DNA of 64,000 bases, from NCBI GenBank assembly GCA_016197405.1, contig JACPVR010000013.1, positions 1 to 64,000 on the forward strand, read 5' to 3'. The first letter of the stretch is position 1, and the number at the start of each line of letters is the position of its first letter. The notes beneath the pieces are model-generated. The model ran no database searches and was not told where the DNA came from. It was given only the letters and a program-made list of their open reading frames with translations. Below, piece by piece: positions 14,926 to 24,297 of this stretch. The position numbers were made by a program, and so were the translations under genes. The stretch is from Mycobacterium sp. GTDB taxonomy: Bacteria > Actinomycetota > Actinomycetes > Mycobacteriales > Mycobacteriaceae.

Positions 14926-15747
14926 GGCCGCGGCCCGCAGGGCGGGATGCTGTTTGGCCAGCAGCGGCAGCAGCAACCGGTTGGGGATCAGCTGGAAGAT
15001 CCGGGTGGACACCTGGTTGGCCAGTCCCGGGATGACGCTGCCGCGGTCGCCGGCAAGGGCGTCGATACCCGCCTTGGCGACCACTCGGGCGGGCACCCAC
15101 ATGAACTTCGGGAAGGCACTGGCGAATTCGCCTTCGTCCATACCGGCGGCCTGGATGAATTCGGTGCGCACCGGCCCGGGATTCAGGGTCGCCACCGTGA
15201 CGCCGGTTCCGGTCAGCTCGGCGCGCACGGCATCGGTGTAGGAGCGGACGAACGCCTTCGTACCCGCGTAGCCGGCCTGGCCGGGGAACGGCAGGAAACC
15301 CGCGGTCGAGCCCACGTTGAGAATGGCGCCGCGGCCGCGCGGGACCATCAGCTGCACGGCCCGCGTCGTCAGGTCGACGAGCGCCTCCACGTTGACCCGC
15401 AGCTGGGCGATCTCGCCCGCGACAGATGCGTCCTTGACGGCGCCCATGGTGCCGATACCGGCGTTGTTGACCAGGATGTCTACCTGCAGCCCACGCCGCT
15501 GCACCTCGTCGAAGAGACCGGCGCGGGCGTCGGGATCGGAGACGTCGCAGGCGATGACCTCGACGCGTACCGATCCGGACAGTTCGGCGGCCAGCTCGCG
15601 TAGCTTGTCCTCCCGGCGGGCGACCAAGGTGACCCCGTATCCACGGGCGGCGAGTTCGCGGGCGATATCGGCCCCGATACCGGCCGAGGCCCCGGTGATG
15701 ACGGCGGTGCTGGCGGGTGACGGTGAGGGAAGCGGCATACGTGGCAT
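14914..15747 (-). CDS. Short-chain dehydrogenase/reductase
   Basis: A 277-residue classical SDR of the DltE-like type. It has the cofactor motif TGASAGIG near residue 20, NNAG near 92, catalytic Tyr and Lys in YAGTK, and a hydrophobic C-terminal segment (IFQLIPNRLLLPLLAK) that suggests membrane association. ATG 15747 is taken; ATG 15738 (MPLPSP) is an equally good start. NAD(P)-dependent oxidation or reduction of a hydroxy/keto lipid is plausible. The gene converges on the amidohydrolase. Confidence 0.9.
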   Translation of the reverse strand: MPRMPLPSPSPASTAVITGASAGIGADIARELAARGYGVTLVARREDKLRELAAELSGSVRVEVIACDVSDPDARAGLFDEVQRRGLQVDILVNNAGIGTMGAVKDASVAGEIAQLRVNVEALVDLTTRAVQLMVPRGRGAILNVGSTAGFLPFPGQAGYAGTKAFVRSYTDAVRAELTGTGVTVATLNPGPVRTEFIQAAGMDEGEFASAFPKFMWVPARVVAKAGIDALAGDRGSVIPGLANQVSTRIFQLIPNRLLLPLLAKQHPALRAAASTS

Positions 15748-15845
15748 AAGTACCGGCGCTGCGCGTGCTATTCCCCGGCGCCATTCGAATCAGCGCGCGC
15801 ACAAACCTGGTGGACACCGCAGCAAACGTGGGCTGATGGACGCAA

Positions 15846-17165
15846 ATGACTGTCACCAACGCCCCCGTCCCAGATGTCGGGCAATCCGGCATCACGCCGC
15901 AGGCCCGCACCGCGCTGTGGGCCAGCCTGGTCGGCACCACCATCGAGTGGTACGACTTCTTCCTCTACGCCACGGCCGCCAGCCTGGTCTTCAATCATGC
16001 GTTCTTCCCCGATCAGTCGACGTTCGTCGGCACGCTGCTGTCCTTCGCGACGTTCGCGGTGGGCTTCGTGGTGCGCCCGATCGGCGGTTTCGTGTTCGGC
16101 CATGTCGGCGATCGCATCGGCCGCAAGAAAACGCTGGCGCTGACGATGTTCCTGATGGGCGCCGCGACCGCACTCATGGGCGTGCTGCCCACCGCCGCGC
16201 AGATCGGCATCCTCGCGCCGATCCTGTTGTTGCTGCTGCGAATCGTGCAGGGTTTCGCACTGGGCGGTGAGTGGGCCGGCGCGATTCTGCTGGCCGTCGA
16301 ACACAGCCCACCGCGACGGCGCGGACTGTTCGGCAGTGTCCCGCAGGTCGGCCTGGCACTGGGTCTGGCGTTGGGCACCGGGGTTTTCGCACTGCTTCAG
16401 TACGCGCTGTCCGATGAGGCCTTTCTCGCCTACGGCTGGCGGATCGCCTTCCTGCTGAGCATCGTGCTGGTGGTCTTCGGCATCATCGTGCGTTTACGTG
16501 CAACGGAGACACCGGCTTTCGAGAAGGTCCGGGATTCCGGCGAACGCTCGACGGTCCCGCTGCGCGAGGTTTTCAAACCGCCGGTACTACGTTCGACGGT
16601 GCTCGGCATGCTGTCGCGATGGGGTGAGGGCGCGGCCTTCAACACCTGGGGCGTTTTCGCGATCTCCTATGCGACGAGCACGCTCAAGCTGGAGAAGGTA
16701 CCGGTGCTGATCGCGGTCACGGTGGCGGCCCTGCTGATGGCGGCACTGCTCCCGGTATCTGGTCTGCTGACGGATCGGTTCGGCGCAAAACGGGTGTACG
16801 CCACCGGTATCGCCGCCTACGGCCTGGCGGTGTTTCCGGTCTTCGCGCTGTTCGACACCAGGAACCTGACGTTCTACGCGCTGGCGATGCTGGTGGTGTT
16901 CGGCATCATCCACGCCTGGTTCTACGGCGCGCAGGGCTCGTTGTATGCGTCACTGTTCCCGGCACGGATCCGATACACCGGGTTGTCGACGGTGTATCAG
17001 CTGTCCGGGGTCTACGCCTCGGGCCTGACACCGCTGATCCTGACGGCGTTGATAGGCGCGGCCGGTGGCACGCCCTGGATCGCGTGCGGATACCTGGTCG
17101 CCACCTCGGTCATCAGCGTCGTTGCGACACTGCTGCTCAAACCGACACCGCTGGAGCAGATCTGA
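15846..17165 (+). CDS. MFS transporter, metabolite:H+ symporter (MHS) type
   Basis: A 439-residue, 12-TM transporter. MHS family marks are GTTIEWYDFFLYATAASLVF in TM1, the loop GHVGDRIGRKK after TM2-3, and LGGEWAGA in TM5. Relatives carry shikimate, alpha-ketoglutarate, proline/betaine or other organic acids into the cell with protons. The substrate is not evident. It is transcribed divergently from the SDR at 14914-15747. Confidence 0.9.
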   Translation: MTVTNAPVPDVGQSGITPQARTALWASLVGTTIEWYDFFLYATAASLVFNHAFFPDQSTFVGTLLSFATFAVGFVVRPIGGFVFGHVGDRIGRKKTLALTMFLMGAATALMGVLPTAAQIGILAPILLLLLRIVQGFALGGEWAGAILLAVEHSPPRRRGLFGSVPQVGLALGLALGTGVFALLQYALSDEAFLAYGWRIAFLLSIVLVVFGIIVRLRATETPAFEKVRDSGERSTVPLREVFKPPVLRSTVLGMLSRWGEGAAFNTWGVFAISYATSTLKLEKVPVLIAVTVAALLMAALLPVSGLLTDRFGAKRVYATGIAAYGLAVFPVFALFDTRNLTFYALAMLVVFGIIHAWFYGAQGSLYASLFPARIRYTGLSTVYQLSGVYASGLTPLILTALIGAAGGTPWIACGYLVATSVISVVATLLLKPTPLEQI

Positions 17166-17167
17166 GC

Positions 17168-17198
17168 CCGAGTGTGCAGTTTCGTCCGGGACGCGCCG
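17168..17198 (+). repeat. 31-bp inverted repeat, left copy
   Basis: CCGAGTGTGCAGTTTCGTCC is followed by GGGACGCGCCG. The reverse complement of 17809-17839 matches 29 of its 31 positions. It lies just after the transporter stop and 24 bases from the end of the DUF559-like gene, so the two copies bracket that gene. Confidence 0.85.
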
Positions 17199-17222
17199 TC
17201 GCCGGCGTACGAATCCGCACAG

Positions 17223-17723
17223 TCACGCCTGCGGGCAGCCGGCTGCACGTAGTTTTTCGCGCACCCGCGCCACGATGACATCGGGCCGGCGCAACATGTC
17301 GGCGCTGACCCGGATGACGGTCCAGCCCAACGCCTCCAGCATCGCGATGCGTTCGATGTCCCAGGCCCGCTGCCTGCCGTCCGTCCAGTGCTGTGCACCG
17401 TCGTACTCGACTGCGACTTTCCAATCGGGCCAACCCATGTCGACGCGGATCATCACCTTGCCGTAGTCGTCGTGGAACTCGATCTGCGTCTGCGGCCGCG
17501 GTACGCCGTCGGTGACCACTATCAGCCGGAGCCGGGTCTCCTGCGGCGATTCCGCCCCGCCGTCGACCAACCCGAGAGCACGATCGGCAGCGGTCAGGTC
17601 CACACCGCGGGGCACCCAGACGCCGGGATAGACGGCCGTGTGAAACCGGCGTAATTCGCGCGTCGTCAACGCCCCGGCGTCCAGCGCCTCGGACGCCCGG
17701 AACGGCCAAGCCAGGTTGTCCAT
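17223..17723 (-). CDS. Shortened DUF559-like (PD-(D/E)XK fold) protein
   Basis: A 166-residue protein. Residues 1-~50 (RASEALDAGALTTRELRR..YPGVWVPRG) match the AbiEi-like front of actinobacterial hypothetical proteins that are usually near 280-300 residues. Residues ~52-166 match their DUF559/Vsr-like nuclease end (ESPQETRLRL, RVDMGWPDWKVAVEYDG, ALGWTVIRVSADML). The ~120 residues normally between them are missing without a frameshift, so this looks like an in-frame internal deletion. The E..D..VEYDG core of the nuclease fold is retained. Flanking 31-bp inverted repeats suggest that the gene travels with, or acts on, that repeat. Function unknown. Confidence 0.75.
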   Translation of the reverse strand: MDNLAWPFRASEALDAGALTTRELRRFHTAVYPGVWVPRGVDLTAADRALGLVDGGAESPQETRLRLIVVTDGVPRPQTQIEFHDDYGKVMIRVDMGWPDWKVAVEYDGAQHWTDGRQRAWDIERIAMLEALGWTVIRVSADMLRRPDVIVARVREKLRAAGCPQA

Positions 17724-17780
17724 GCGCGCACGCTGACAGCTATGCCGCCGCGACGTGTCCCGCCATCCACAGTCGGGCTG

Positions 17781-17792
17781 CCGAGTGTGCGG
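17781..17792 (+). repeat. Partial third copy of the repeat core, forming a 12-bp dyad
   Basis: CCGAGTGTGCGG here is the exact reverse complement of CCGCACACTCGG at 17828-17839, with 35 bases between. The arms could pair into a hairpin. The sequence is the first 12 bases of the 31-bp repeat found on both sides of the DUF559-like gene. Confidence 0.8.
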
Positions 17793-17808
17793 AATGAGCT
17801 GCTGCCTG

Positions 17809-17839
17809 CGGCGCGTCGCGGACGAAACCGCACACTCGG
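17809..17839 (-). repeat. 31-bp inverted repeat, right copy
   Basis: On the minus strand it reads CCGAGTGTGCGGTTTCGTCC followed by GCGACGCGCCG, differing from the left copy at 17168-17198 at two positions. It lies between the start of the DUF559-like gene and the groEL2 terminator. Confidence 0.85.
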
Positions 17840-17853
17840 TACGGCGCGCACGA

Positions 17854-17888
17854 AAAAGCCCCGGTGCGCCAAGCGCACCGGGGCTTTT
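17854..17888 (-). terminator. Rho-independent terminator of groEL2
   Basis: AAAAGCCCCGGTGCGC pairs perfectly with GCGCACCGGGGCTTTT around a 3-base loop. Read on the minus strand it ends in a T-run just after the groEL2 stop. The flanking A and T tracts would make it partly bidirectional. Confidence 0.9.
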
Positions 17889-17900
17889 CGAAAGCAGGAC

Positions 17901-19657
<1,757 letters not shown>

Positions 19658-19662
19658 GTGCA

Positions 19663-19691
19663 TTCTTAGCACTCGGACACCTCGAGTGCAA
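19663..19691 (-). promoter_or_regulatory. groEL2 promoter
   Basis: On the minus strand TTGCAC (19691-19686) is followed after 17 bases by TAAGAA (19668-19663). Both boxes fall within or against the first CIRCE, so HrcA bound there would block RNA polymerase. Confidence 0.65.
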
Positions 19692-19692
19692 G
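19666..19692 (-). promoter_or_regulatory. CIRCE operator 1 of groEL2
   Basis: TTAGCACTC-N9-GAGTGCAAG, a near-consensus HrcA operator (consensus TTAGCACTC-N9-GAGTGCTAA). It overlaps the -35 and touches the -10 of the groEL2 promoter. Confidence 0.92.
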
Positions 19693-19706
19693 GACGGCGA
19701 GAACGG

Positions 19707-20267
19707 TCAGGACGTGCGCAGACCGTCCGCGATGACGGTCGCCACGCGATCCGACACGTCTTCGCCGTATACCTGCGCGGTCTTACACACCAGGAGCAGG
19801 GCCTTGACCTCGGGGACACCGACGTCGGTGCGTGCCGAACCGGCCCGTTGGGCCGCGGTCAGCAGTTCGCCGAGCACTGCCAGGAACGCCGCCTCGGCGC
19901 CGGGTGCAGCCGTCTCCATGTCGATGCCGTAGCCGGCGAGCGCGTCGACCAGACCCTGGTCGGCAGATCCGCTGCGGACCATGTCCCGCAGGAAGTCGAA
20001 CAGCGCCTCGGCCGGCCCGGCGGAATCCAGCAGGCCGTGGGCGTGCTCGACGATACGGCGCACGCGGTCGTCGAAAACGGCACCGAACAGCGCTTCCTTG
20101 GTCGGGAAGTGCCGGTAGACCGTGCCCGCCCCGACACCGGCTCGCCGGGCGATCTCGTCGATCGGCACGGCGAGCCCCTCGGCGGCGAAGGTCTCGTAGG
20201 CCACCTCCAGCACGCGTGCCCGGTTGCGGACGGCGTCGGCCCGTAGCGGTCGTTCGATTTCGCCCAC
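19707..20267 (-). CDS. TetR-family transcriptional regulator
   Basis: A 186-residue repressor-type regulator. The helix-turn-helix lies near residues 30-55 (IDEIARRAGVGAGTVYRHFPTKEALF), followed by a ligand-binding domain. It is divergent from the SDR at 20369, and the ~100-base gap between them has two matching inverted repeats that are its likely operators, so it probably represses the SDR and itself. Its 3' end runs up to the groEL2 CIRCE region on the same strand, and read-through into groEL2 is possible. Confidence 0.92.
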   Translation of the reverse strand: MGEIERPLRADAVRNRARVLEVAYETFAAEGLAVPIDEIARRAGVGAGTVYRHFPTKEALFGAVFDDRVRRIVEHAHGLLDSAGPAEALFDFLRDMVRSGSADQGLVDALAGYGIDMETAAPGAEAAFLAVLGELLTAAQRAGSARTDVGVPEVKALLLVCKTAQVYGEDVSDRVATVIADGLRTS

Positions 20268-20282
20268 AGCGCACCTCCTCCG

Positions 20283-20304
20283 AAACGGGGCCAGCGTTCC
20301 GTAT
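20283..20304. promoter_or_regulatory. TetR operator 1 (imperfect)
   Basis: AAACGGGGC-N4-GTTCCGTAT: the left arm is identical to operator 2, the right arm agrees at 6 of 9 bases. Its centre is 30 bp from that of operator 2, placing both on the same face of the helix. Confidence 0.6.
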
Positions 20305-20307
20305 AGT
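20302..20307 (+). promoter_or_regulatory. Candidate -10 box of the SDR gene at 20369
   Basis: TATAGT lies between the two inverted repeats, so a protein bound to them would cover the promoter. No convincing -35 box is visible. Confidence 0.45.
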
Positions 20308-20312
20308 CGAAG

Positions 20313-20334
20313 AAACGGGGCCCACGCCCCGTTT
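20313..20334. promoter_or_regulatory. TetR operator 2 (perfect)
   Basis: AAACGGGGC-N4-GCCCCGTTT, perfect 9-bp arms in the gap between the divergent TetR and SDR genes, just downstream of the TATAGT box. Confidence 0.75.
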
Positions 20335-20368
20335 GACCACGATACCTACCGCCCCGGGAGCATCCGAC

Positions 20369-21268
20369 ATGAATCACTGGACCACAGCCGACATCCCCGA
20401 TCAGACCGGCCGCACCGCCGTCATCACCGGCGCCAACACCGGGATCGGTTTCGAGACCGCCAGAGCCCTGGCCGCCAAGGGCGCGCAGGTGGTCATCGCG
20501 GTCCGCAACACCGACAAGGGCAGGCAGGCCGCCGCCGCGCTACCCGGAACCGTCGACGTCCAGGAACTGGATCTGACCTCGCTGGATTCCATCAGCGCCG
20601 CCGCCGACGCGCTCAAGTCCCGGTTCTCCACGATCGATCTGCTGATCAACAACGCCGGTGTCATGACGACGCCCAAGGGCACCACCAAAGACGGTTTCGA
20701 GCTGCAGTTCGGCACCAACCACCTCGGTCATTTCGCACTGACCGGTCAGCTGCTGGAGAACATGCTCGATGTGGAAGGCGCCCGCGTCGTCACGGTGAGC
20801 AGCAACGGCCACAAGATGGGCGGCGCCATCCACTTCGACGACCTGCAGTGGGAGCGCTCCTACAGCAGGATGGGCGCTTACACCCAGTCCAAGCTGGCCA
20901 ACCTGCTGTTCACCTACGAGCTGCAGCGCCGGCTGGCCCCGCGCGGCAAGACCGTCGCCGTGGCGGCGCATCCGGGCACCTCGACCACCGAACTGGCACG
21001 CAACCTGCCCGGCGCACTGCAACGGGGCTTCCAGGTCGTCAGCCCGCTGTTCGCCCAGAGCCCGGCCGGCGGCGCCCTGCCGTCGCTGCGGGCGGCCACC
21101 GATCCGGGTGTCCTCGGCGGCCAGTACTACGGACCGGACGGTGTCGGCCAACAGCGCGGCAACCCCGTCGTCGTCGCCTCCAACGAGCTGTCCTATGACA
21201 TCGACCTGCAACGGCGGCTGTGGGCGGTCTCCGAGGAGCTGACGAAAGTGACCTTCCCGGTCGGCTGA
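20369..21268 (+). CDS. Short-chain dehydrogenase, TetR-linked paralogue
   Basis: A 299-residue SDR of the retinol/WW-domain oxidoreductase type. It has TGANTGIG near residue 20, LINNAGVM near 95 and catalytic Tyr/Lys in YTQSK. It is a paralogue of the 25180-26085 gene (shared GFELQFGTNHLGHFALTG, SKLANLLFTYELQRRLA, GGQYYGPDG). The frame is open upstream, but ATG 20369 matches the family start and follows the operator region. Position suggests repression by the adjacent TetR. Substrate unknown; an alcohol/aldehyde or lipid intermediate is likely. Confidence 0.9.
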   Translation: MNHWTTADIPDQTGRTAVITGANTGIGFETARALAAKGAQVVIAVRNTDKGRQAAAALPGTVDVQELDLTSLDSISAAADALKSRFSTIDLLINNAGVMTTPKGTTKDGFELQFGTNHLGHFALTGQLLENMLDVEGARVVTVSSNGHKMGGAIHFDDLQWERSYSRMGAYTQSKLANLLFTYELQRRLAPRGKTVAVAAHPGTSTTELARNLPGALQRGFQVVSPLFAQSPAGGALPSLRAATDPGVLGGQYYGPDGVGQQRGNPVVVASNELSYDIDLQRRLWAVSEELTKVTFPVG

Positions 21269-21288
21269 CATCCGGCAGACTCGCACGG

Positions 21289-21786
21289 GTGTCTCTGGTC
21301 GTGCCGCCCTATCCCCCACCGCGCTACACCGACGACGAGCCGCAGGTAAGCGCCTGGCTACGCCGCGGCGACGAGCCACCGGACTACGACTCGTTCGGGC
21401 TGGTGCAGTACCACTACCTGGCCAGCCAGGACGCAACCGGCGGCGACTACGGCCTCTACCGTGTGCAGATCGCGCCGCGGGGTGGTGGGCCCGGCCCGCA
21501 TTTCCACCGGGCCATGTCGGAGGCCTTCTACGTGCTGTCCGGAACGGTGCAGCTCCACGACGGCACCGGATGGGCCGACGGGACGGTCAACGACTTCATC
21601 TACGTCCCGCCCGGCGGAGTGCACGGTTTCCGCAATGTGTCCGACGAGCCGGCCTCGCTGTTGATGCTGTTCGCCCCCGGCGCGCCGCGGGAGCACTACT
21701 TCGAGGGGTTGGCGCAGCTCGGCGAACTTTCCGACGAGCAACGCCGCGAGTGGTTCGTCAAGAACGACAATTTCTTCGTCGAGTAG
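21289..21786 (+). CDS. Cupin-domain protein
   Basis: A 165-residue single-cupin protein. Motif 1 is GPHFHRAMSEAFYVLSG, with two His and a Glu as metal ligands, and motif 2 is FIYVPPGGVHGFRN, with the third His. GTG 21289 (VSLVVPPYPPP) is preferred because the longer frame to 21220 runs back into the SDR gene. It begins 20 bases after the SDR stop and may be co-transcribed with it. Probably a small dioxygenase, isomerase or ligand-binding protein; the role is not readable. Confidence 0.85.
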   Translation: MSLVVPPYPPPRYTDDEPQVSAWLRRGDEPPDYDSFGLVQYHYLASQDATGGDYGLYRVQIAPRGGGPGPHFHRAMSEAFYVLSGTVQLHDGTGWADGTVNDFIYVPPGGVHGFRNVSDEPASLLMLFAPGAPREHYFEGLAQLGELSDEQRREWFVKNDNFFVE

Positions 21787-21879
21787 ACACGCCTCGAAAC
21801 AGCTCTGACACGCCGTGCCTGGAATGCGTCGGTGGAACCGCTTGGCCTAAGCTGCATTCCGTTCCAGGAAGGAGTTCGG

Positions 21880-23577
21880 GTGCGGGCTGGACAAGCGCCC
21901 AGCACCCAGGCTTTGCGGGGCTGGCAGCGGCGGGCGTTGGTGAAGTATCTGGCTGCCCAGCCGCGAGATTTCCTGGCTGTCGCAACGCCCGGATCCGGTA
22001 AGACGACCTTTGCGCTGCGGATCGCGGCCGAGCTGCTCACGCAGGGCACCATCGACAAGATCACCGTCGTGGTGCCCACCGAGCACCTCAAGCTTCAGTG
22101 GGCCAACGCCGCCGCCAAGATCGGTATCGCCCTGGACCCCAAGTTCAGCAACTCCTCGTCGCAGAACTCCTCGGAGTACCACGGCGTGGCCATCACCTAC
22201 GCGCAGGTCGCCAGCCACCCGACCCGGCACCGGGTGCGCACCGAGAACTACAAGACGCTGGTGATCTTCGACGAGATCCACCACGGCGGTGACGCCAAGA
22301 GTTGGGGCGAGGCCATCCGGGAGGCGTTCGACGACGCCACGCGACGCCTGGCCCTGACCGGGACGCCGTTCCGCAGCGACGACAGCCCGATCCCGTTCGT
22401 CACCTATTCCGCCGACGCCGACGGATACCAGCGCTCCCAGGCCGACCACGTCTACGGTTATGCCGACGCGCTGGCCGACGGTGTGGTGCGCCCGGTCATG
22501 TTCATGGCCTACTCCGGGGAAGCCCGCTGGCGCGACAGCGCAGGCGAGGAGCACGCGGCCCGCTTGGGTGAACCACTGAGTGCCGAGCAGACCGCCCGGG
22601 CCTGGCGGACCGCGCTGGACCCGGCCGGCGAATGGATGCCCGCGGTGATCGCCGCCGCCGACACCCGGCTGCGCCAGCTGCGTGAACACGTGCCCGATGC
22701 CGGCGGCATGATCATCGCCACCGACCAGACCGCGGCCCGCGCCTACGCCGATCTGCTGACCAAGCTGACCGGCGAGAGACCCACCGTGGTGCTCTCCGAC
22801 GATCCGGGCGCATCGGCGCGCATCAGTGAGTACTCGGAGTCGACCAGCCGCTGGCTCGTCGCGGTGCGCATGGTGTCCGAAGGTGTCGACGTGCCACGGC
22901 TGGCCGTCGGCGTGTACGCCACCAGCGCGTCCACCCCGCTGTTCTTCGCCCAGGCCATCGGCCGGTTCGTCCGGTCCCGACGCCCCGGCGAGACGGCCAG
23001 CATCTTCCTGCCGTCGGTGCCGACATTGCTGCAGCTGGCCAGCGAGCTGGAGGAAAAGCGCAACCACGTCCTCGGCAAGCCACATCGGGTCAACGAGGAC
23101 GATCCGCTGGAGGCCGAACTCGCCGAACAACGCAAGGACGAAAAGAGCGAACTGGAGAACGGTTTCGAGTCGCTGGGCGCCGATGCCGAACTCGACCAGG
23201 TCATCTTCGACGGCTCGTCGTTCGGCACCGCCACACCGGCAGGCAGCGACGAGGAAGCCGACTATCTCGGGATTCCCGGGCTGCTGGATCCCGGGCAGAT
23301 GCGTGACCTGCTGAGCCGGCGCCAGGACGAACAGCTGCAGAAGCGGACCGCGTCCGGGGAACTTCCGCAGGTGGCCTCGACGCACGGCCAGCTACGTGAG
23401 CTGCGCCGCGAGCTCAACGCGTTGGTATCGGCGACCAATCAGCGCTCCGGCAAACCGCACGGCTGGATCCACAACGAGCTGCGCCGGCGCTGCGGCGGAC
23501 CGCCGGTGGCCGCGGCCACCCGCGACCAGTTGCAGGCCCGCATCGAAGCGGTCCGGGTACTGGCCCGCGAACTGTAG
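21880..23577 (+). CDS. SF2 DEAD/DEAH-box helicase
   Basis: A 565-residue helicase-like ATPase with an XPB/RecQ-type core. Motif I is ATPGSGKTTFA, motif II is FDEIHHG (DEIH), motif III is LTGTPFRSDD, motif V is VRMVSEGVDVPRL and motif VI is QAIGRFVRSRR. A charged insertion follows residue 390, and the C-terminus is helical (LRRELNALVSATNQRSGKPHG). GTG 21880 has AAGGAG six bases upstream, so it is preferred to the frame opening at 21832. Likely a DNA or RNA remodelling enzyme, widespread in actinobacteria; no restriction or defence partner is next to it. Confidence 0.9.
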   Translation: MRAGQAPSTQALRGWQRRALVKYLAAQPRDFLAVATPGSGKTTFALRIAAELLTQGTIDKITVVVPTEHLKLQWANAAAKIGIALDPKFSNSSSQNSSEYHGVAITYAQVASHPTRHRVRTENYKTLVIFDEIHHGGDAKSWGEAIREAFDDATRRLALTGTPFRSDDSPIPFVTYSADADGYQRSQADHVYGYADALADGVVRPVMFMAYSGEARWRDSAGEEHAARLGEPLSAEQTARAWRTALDPAGEWMPAVIAAADTRLRQLREHVPDAGGMIIATDQTAARAYADLLTKLTGERPTVVLSDDPGASARISEYSESTSRWLVAVRMVSEGVDVPRLAVGVYATSASTPLFFAQAIGRFVRSRRPGETASIFLPSVPTLLQLASELEEKRNHVLGKPHRVNEDDPLEAELAEQRKDEKSELENGFESLGADAELDQVIFDGSSFGTATPAGSDEEADYLGIPGLLDPGQMRDLLSRRQDEQLQKRTASGELPQVASTHGQLRELRRELNALVSATNQRSGKPHGWIHNELRRRCGGPPVAAATRDQLQARIEAVRVLAREL

Positions 23578-23585
23578 AGCGGCGT

Positions 23586-24275
23586 ATGCGCTACGACGCC
23601 TACCTGTTCGACGTCCAGGGCACCCTGCTGGATTTCTTCGAGCCGGTGCACGCCGCGGTCAGCGATCACCTCGAGACGTCGGGCCGCCCCGATGTCGATG
23701 CCGCCGAGTTCACCCGCGCGTGGCGCGCGGAGTATTTCCGGCGGGTCGCGGCGCTGCAGCAGACGACCCAGGACTGGACGGCGGTCGCACAGGTCTACGC
23801 CGAGGGTCTCACCTCGGTGGGCGAACAGTTCGGTCTGACGGTCGCGCCCGGCGACGCGGCGCGGCTGGCCGGGGCATGGCAGCGCCTGACGCCATGGCCC
23901 GACGTCGCCGCGGGTGTGGCCCGGATCCGGCGCGGCGCACTGACTGCCACGCTGTCGAACACCGACATGTCGACCATGGTGCGACTGTTCAAGGCGCTGG
24001 GAATCGACTGGGACGCAATCCTGACCGCTGAGATCTTCGGCGCGTTCAAACCCGAACCGCTCGTGTACACCCGGGCGCTGCGATACCTCGGCGTGGCGCC
24101 CGAACGCGCGGCCATGGTGGCCGCACACCCCTACGACCTCCGGGCCGCCAGCGAGGTCGGCATGCACACGGTGTTCGTCTACCGGCCGCTGGAGTTCGGC
24201 AGCGAGGCGTTCGCGGTCGACGATACGGCCGGCGAGTTCGACCACCGGGTCACCGATATCGGCGACATACCGTGA
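23586..24275 (+). CDS. HAD-superfamily hydrolase, haloacid dehalogenase type II-like
   Basis: A 229-residue HAD enzyme. The nucleophile is Asp9 in LFDVQGTLLD; position 11 is Gln instead of the second Asp needed by phosphatases, and dehalogenases also lack that Asp. Motif II is TLSNTD, the Lys is in AFKPEPLVY and motif IV is AAHPYDLRAA. It may dehalogenate 2-haloacids, or be a non-phosphatase HAD of unknown role. It lies eight bases after the helicase stop, so the two are probably co-transcribed. Confidence 0.88.
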   Translation: MRYDAYLFDVQGTLLDFFEPVHAAVSDHLETSGRPDVDAAEFTRAWRAEYFRRVAALQQTTQDWTAVAQVYAEGLTSVGEQFGLTVAPGDAARLAGAWQRLTPWPDVAAGVARIRRGALTATLSNTDMSTMVRLFKALGIDWDAILTAEIFGAFKPEPLVYTRALRYLGVAPERAAMVAAHPYDLRAASEVGMHTVFVYRPLEFGSEAFAVDDTAGEFDHRVTDIGDIP

Positions 24276-24297
24276 CCGTTGGAGGCCGGTAGACCCG

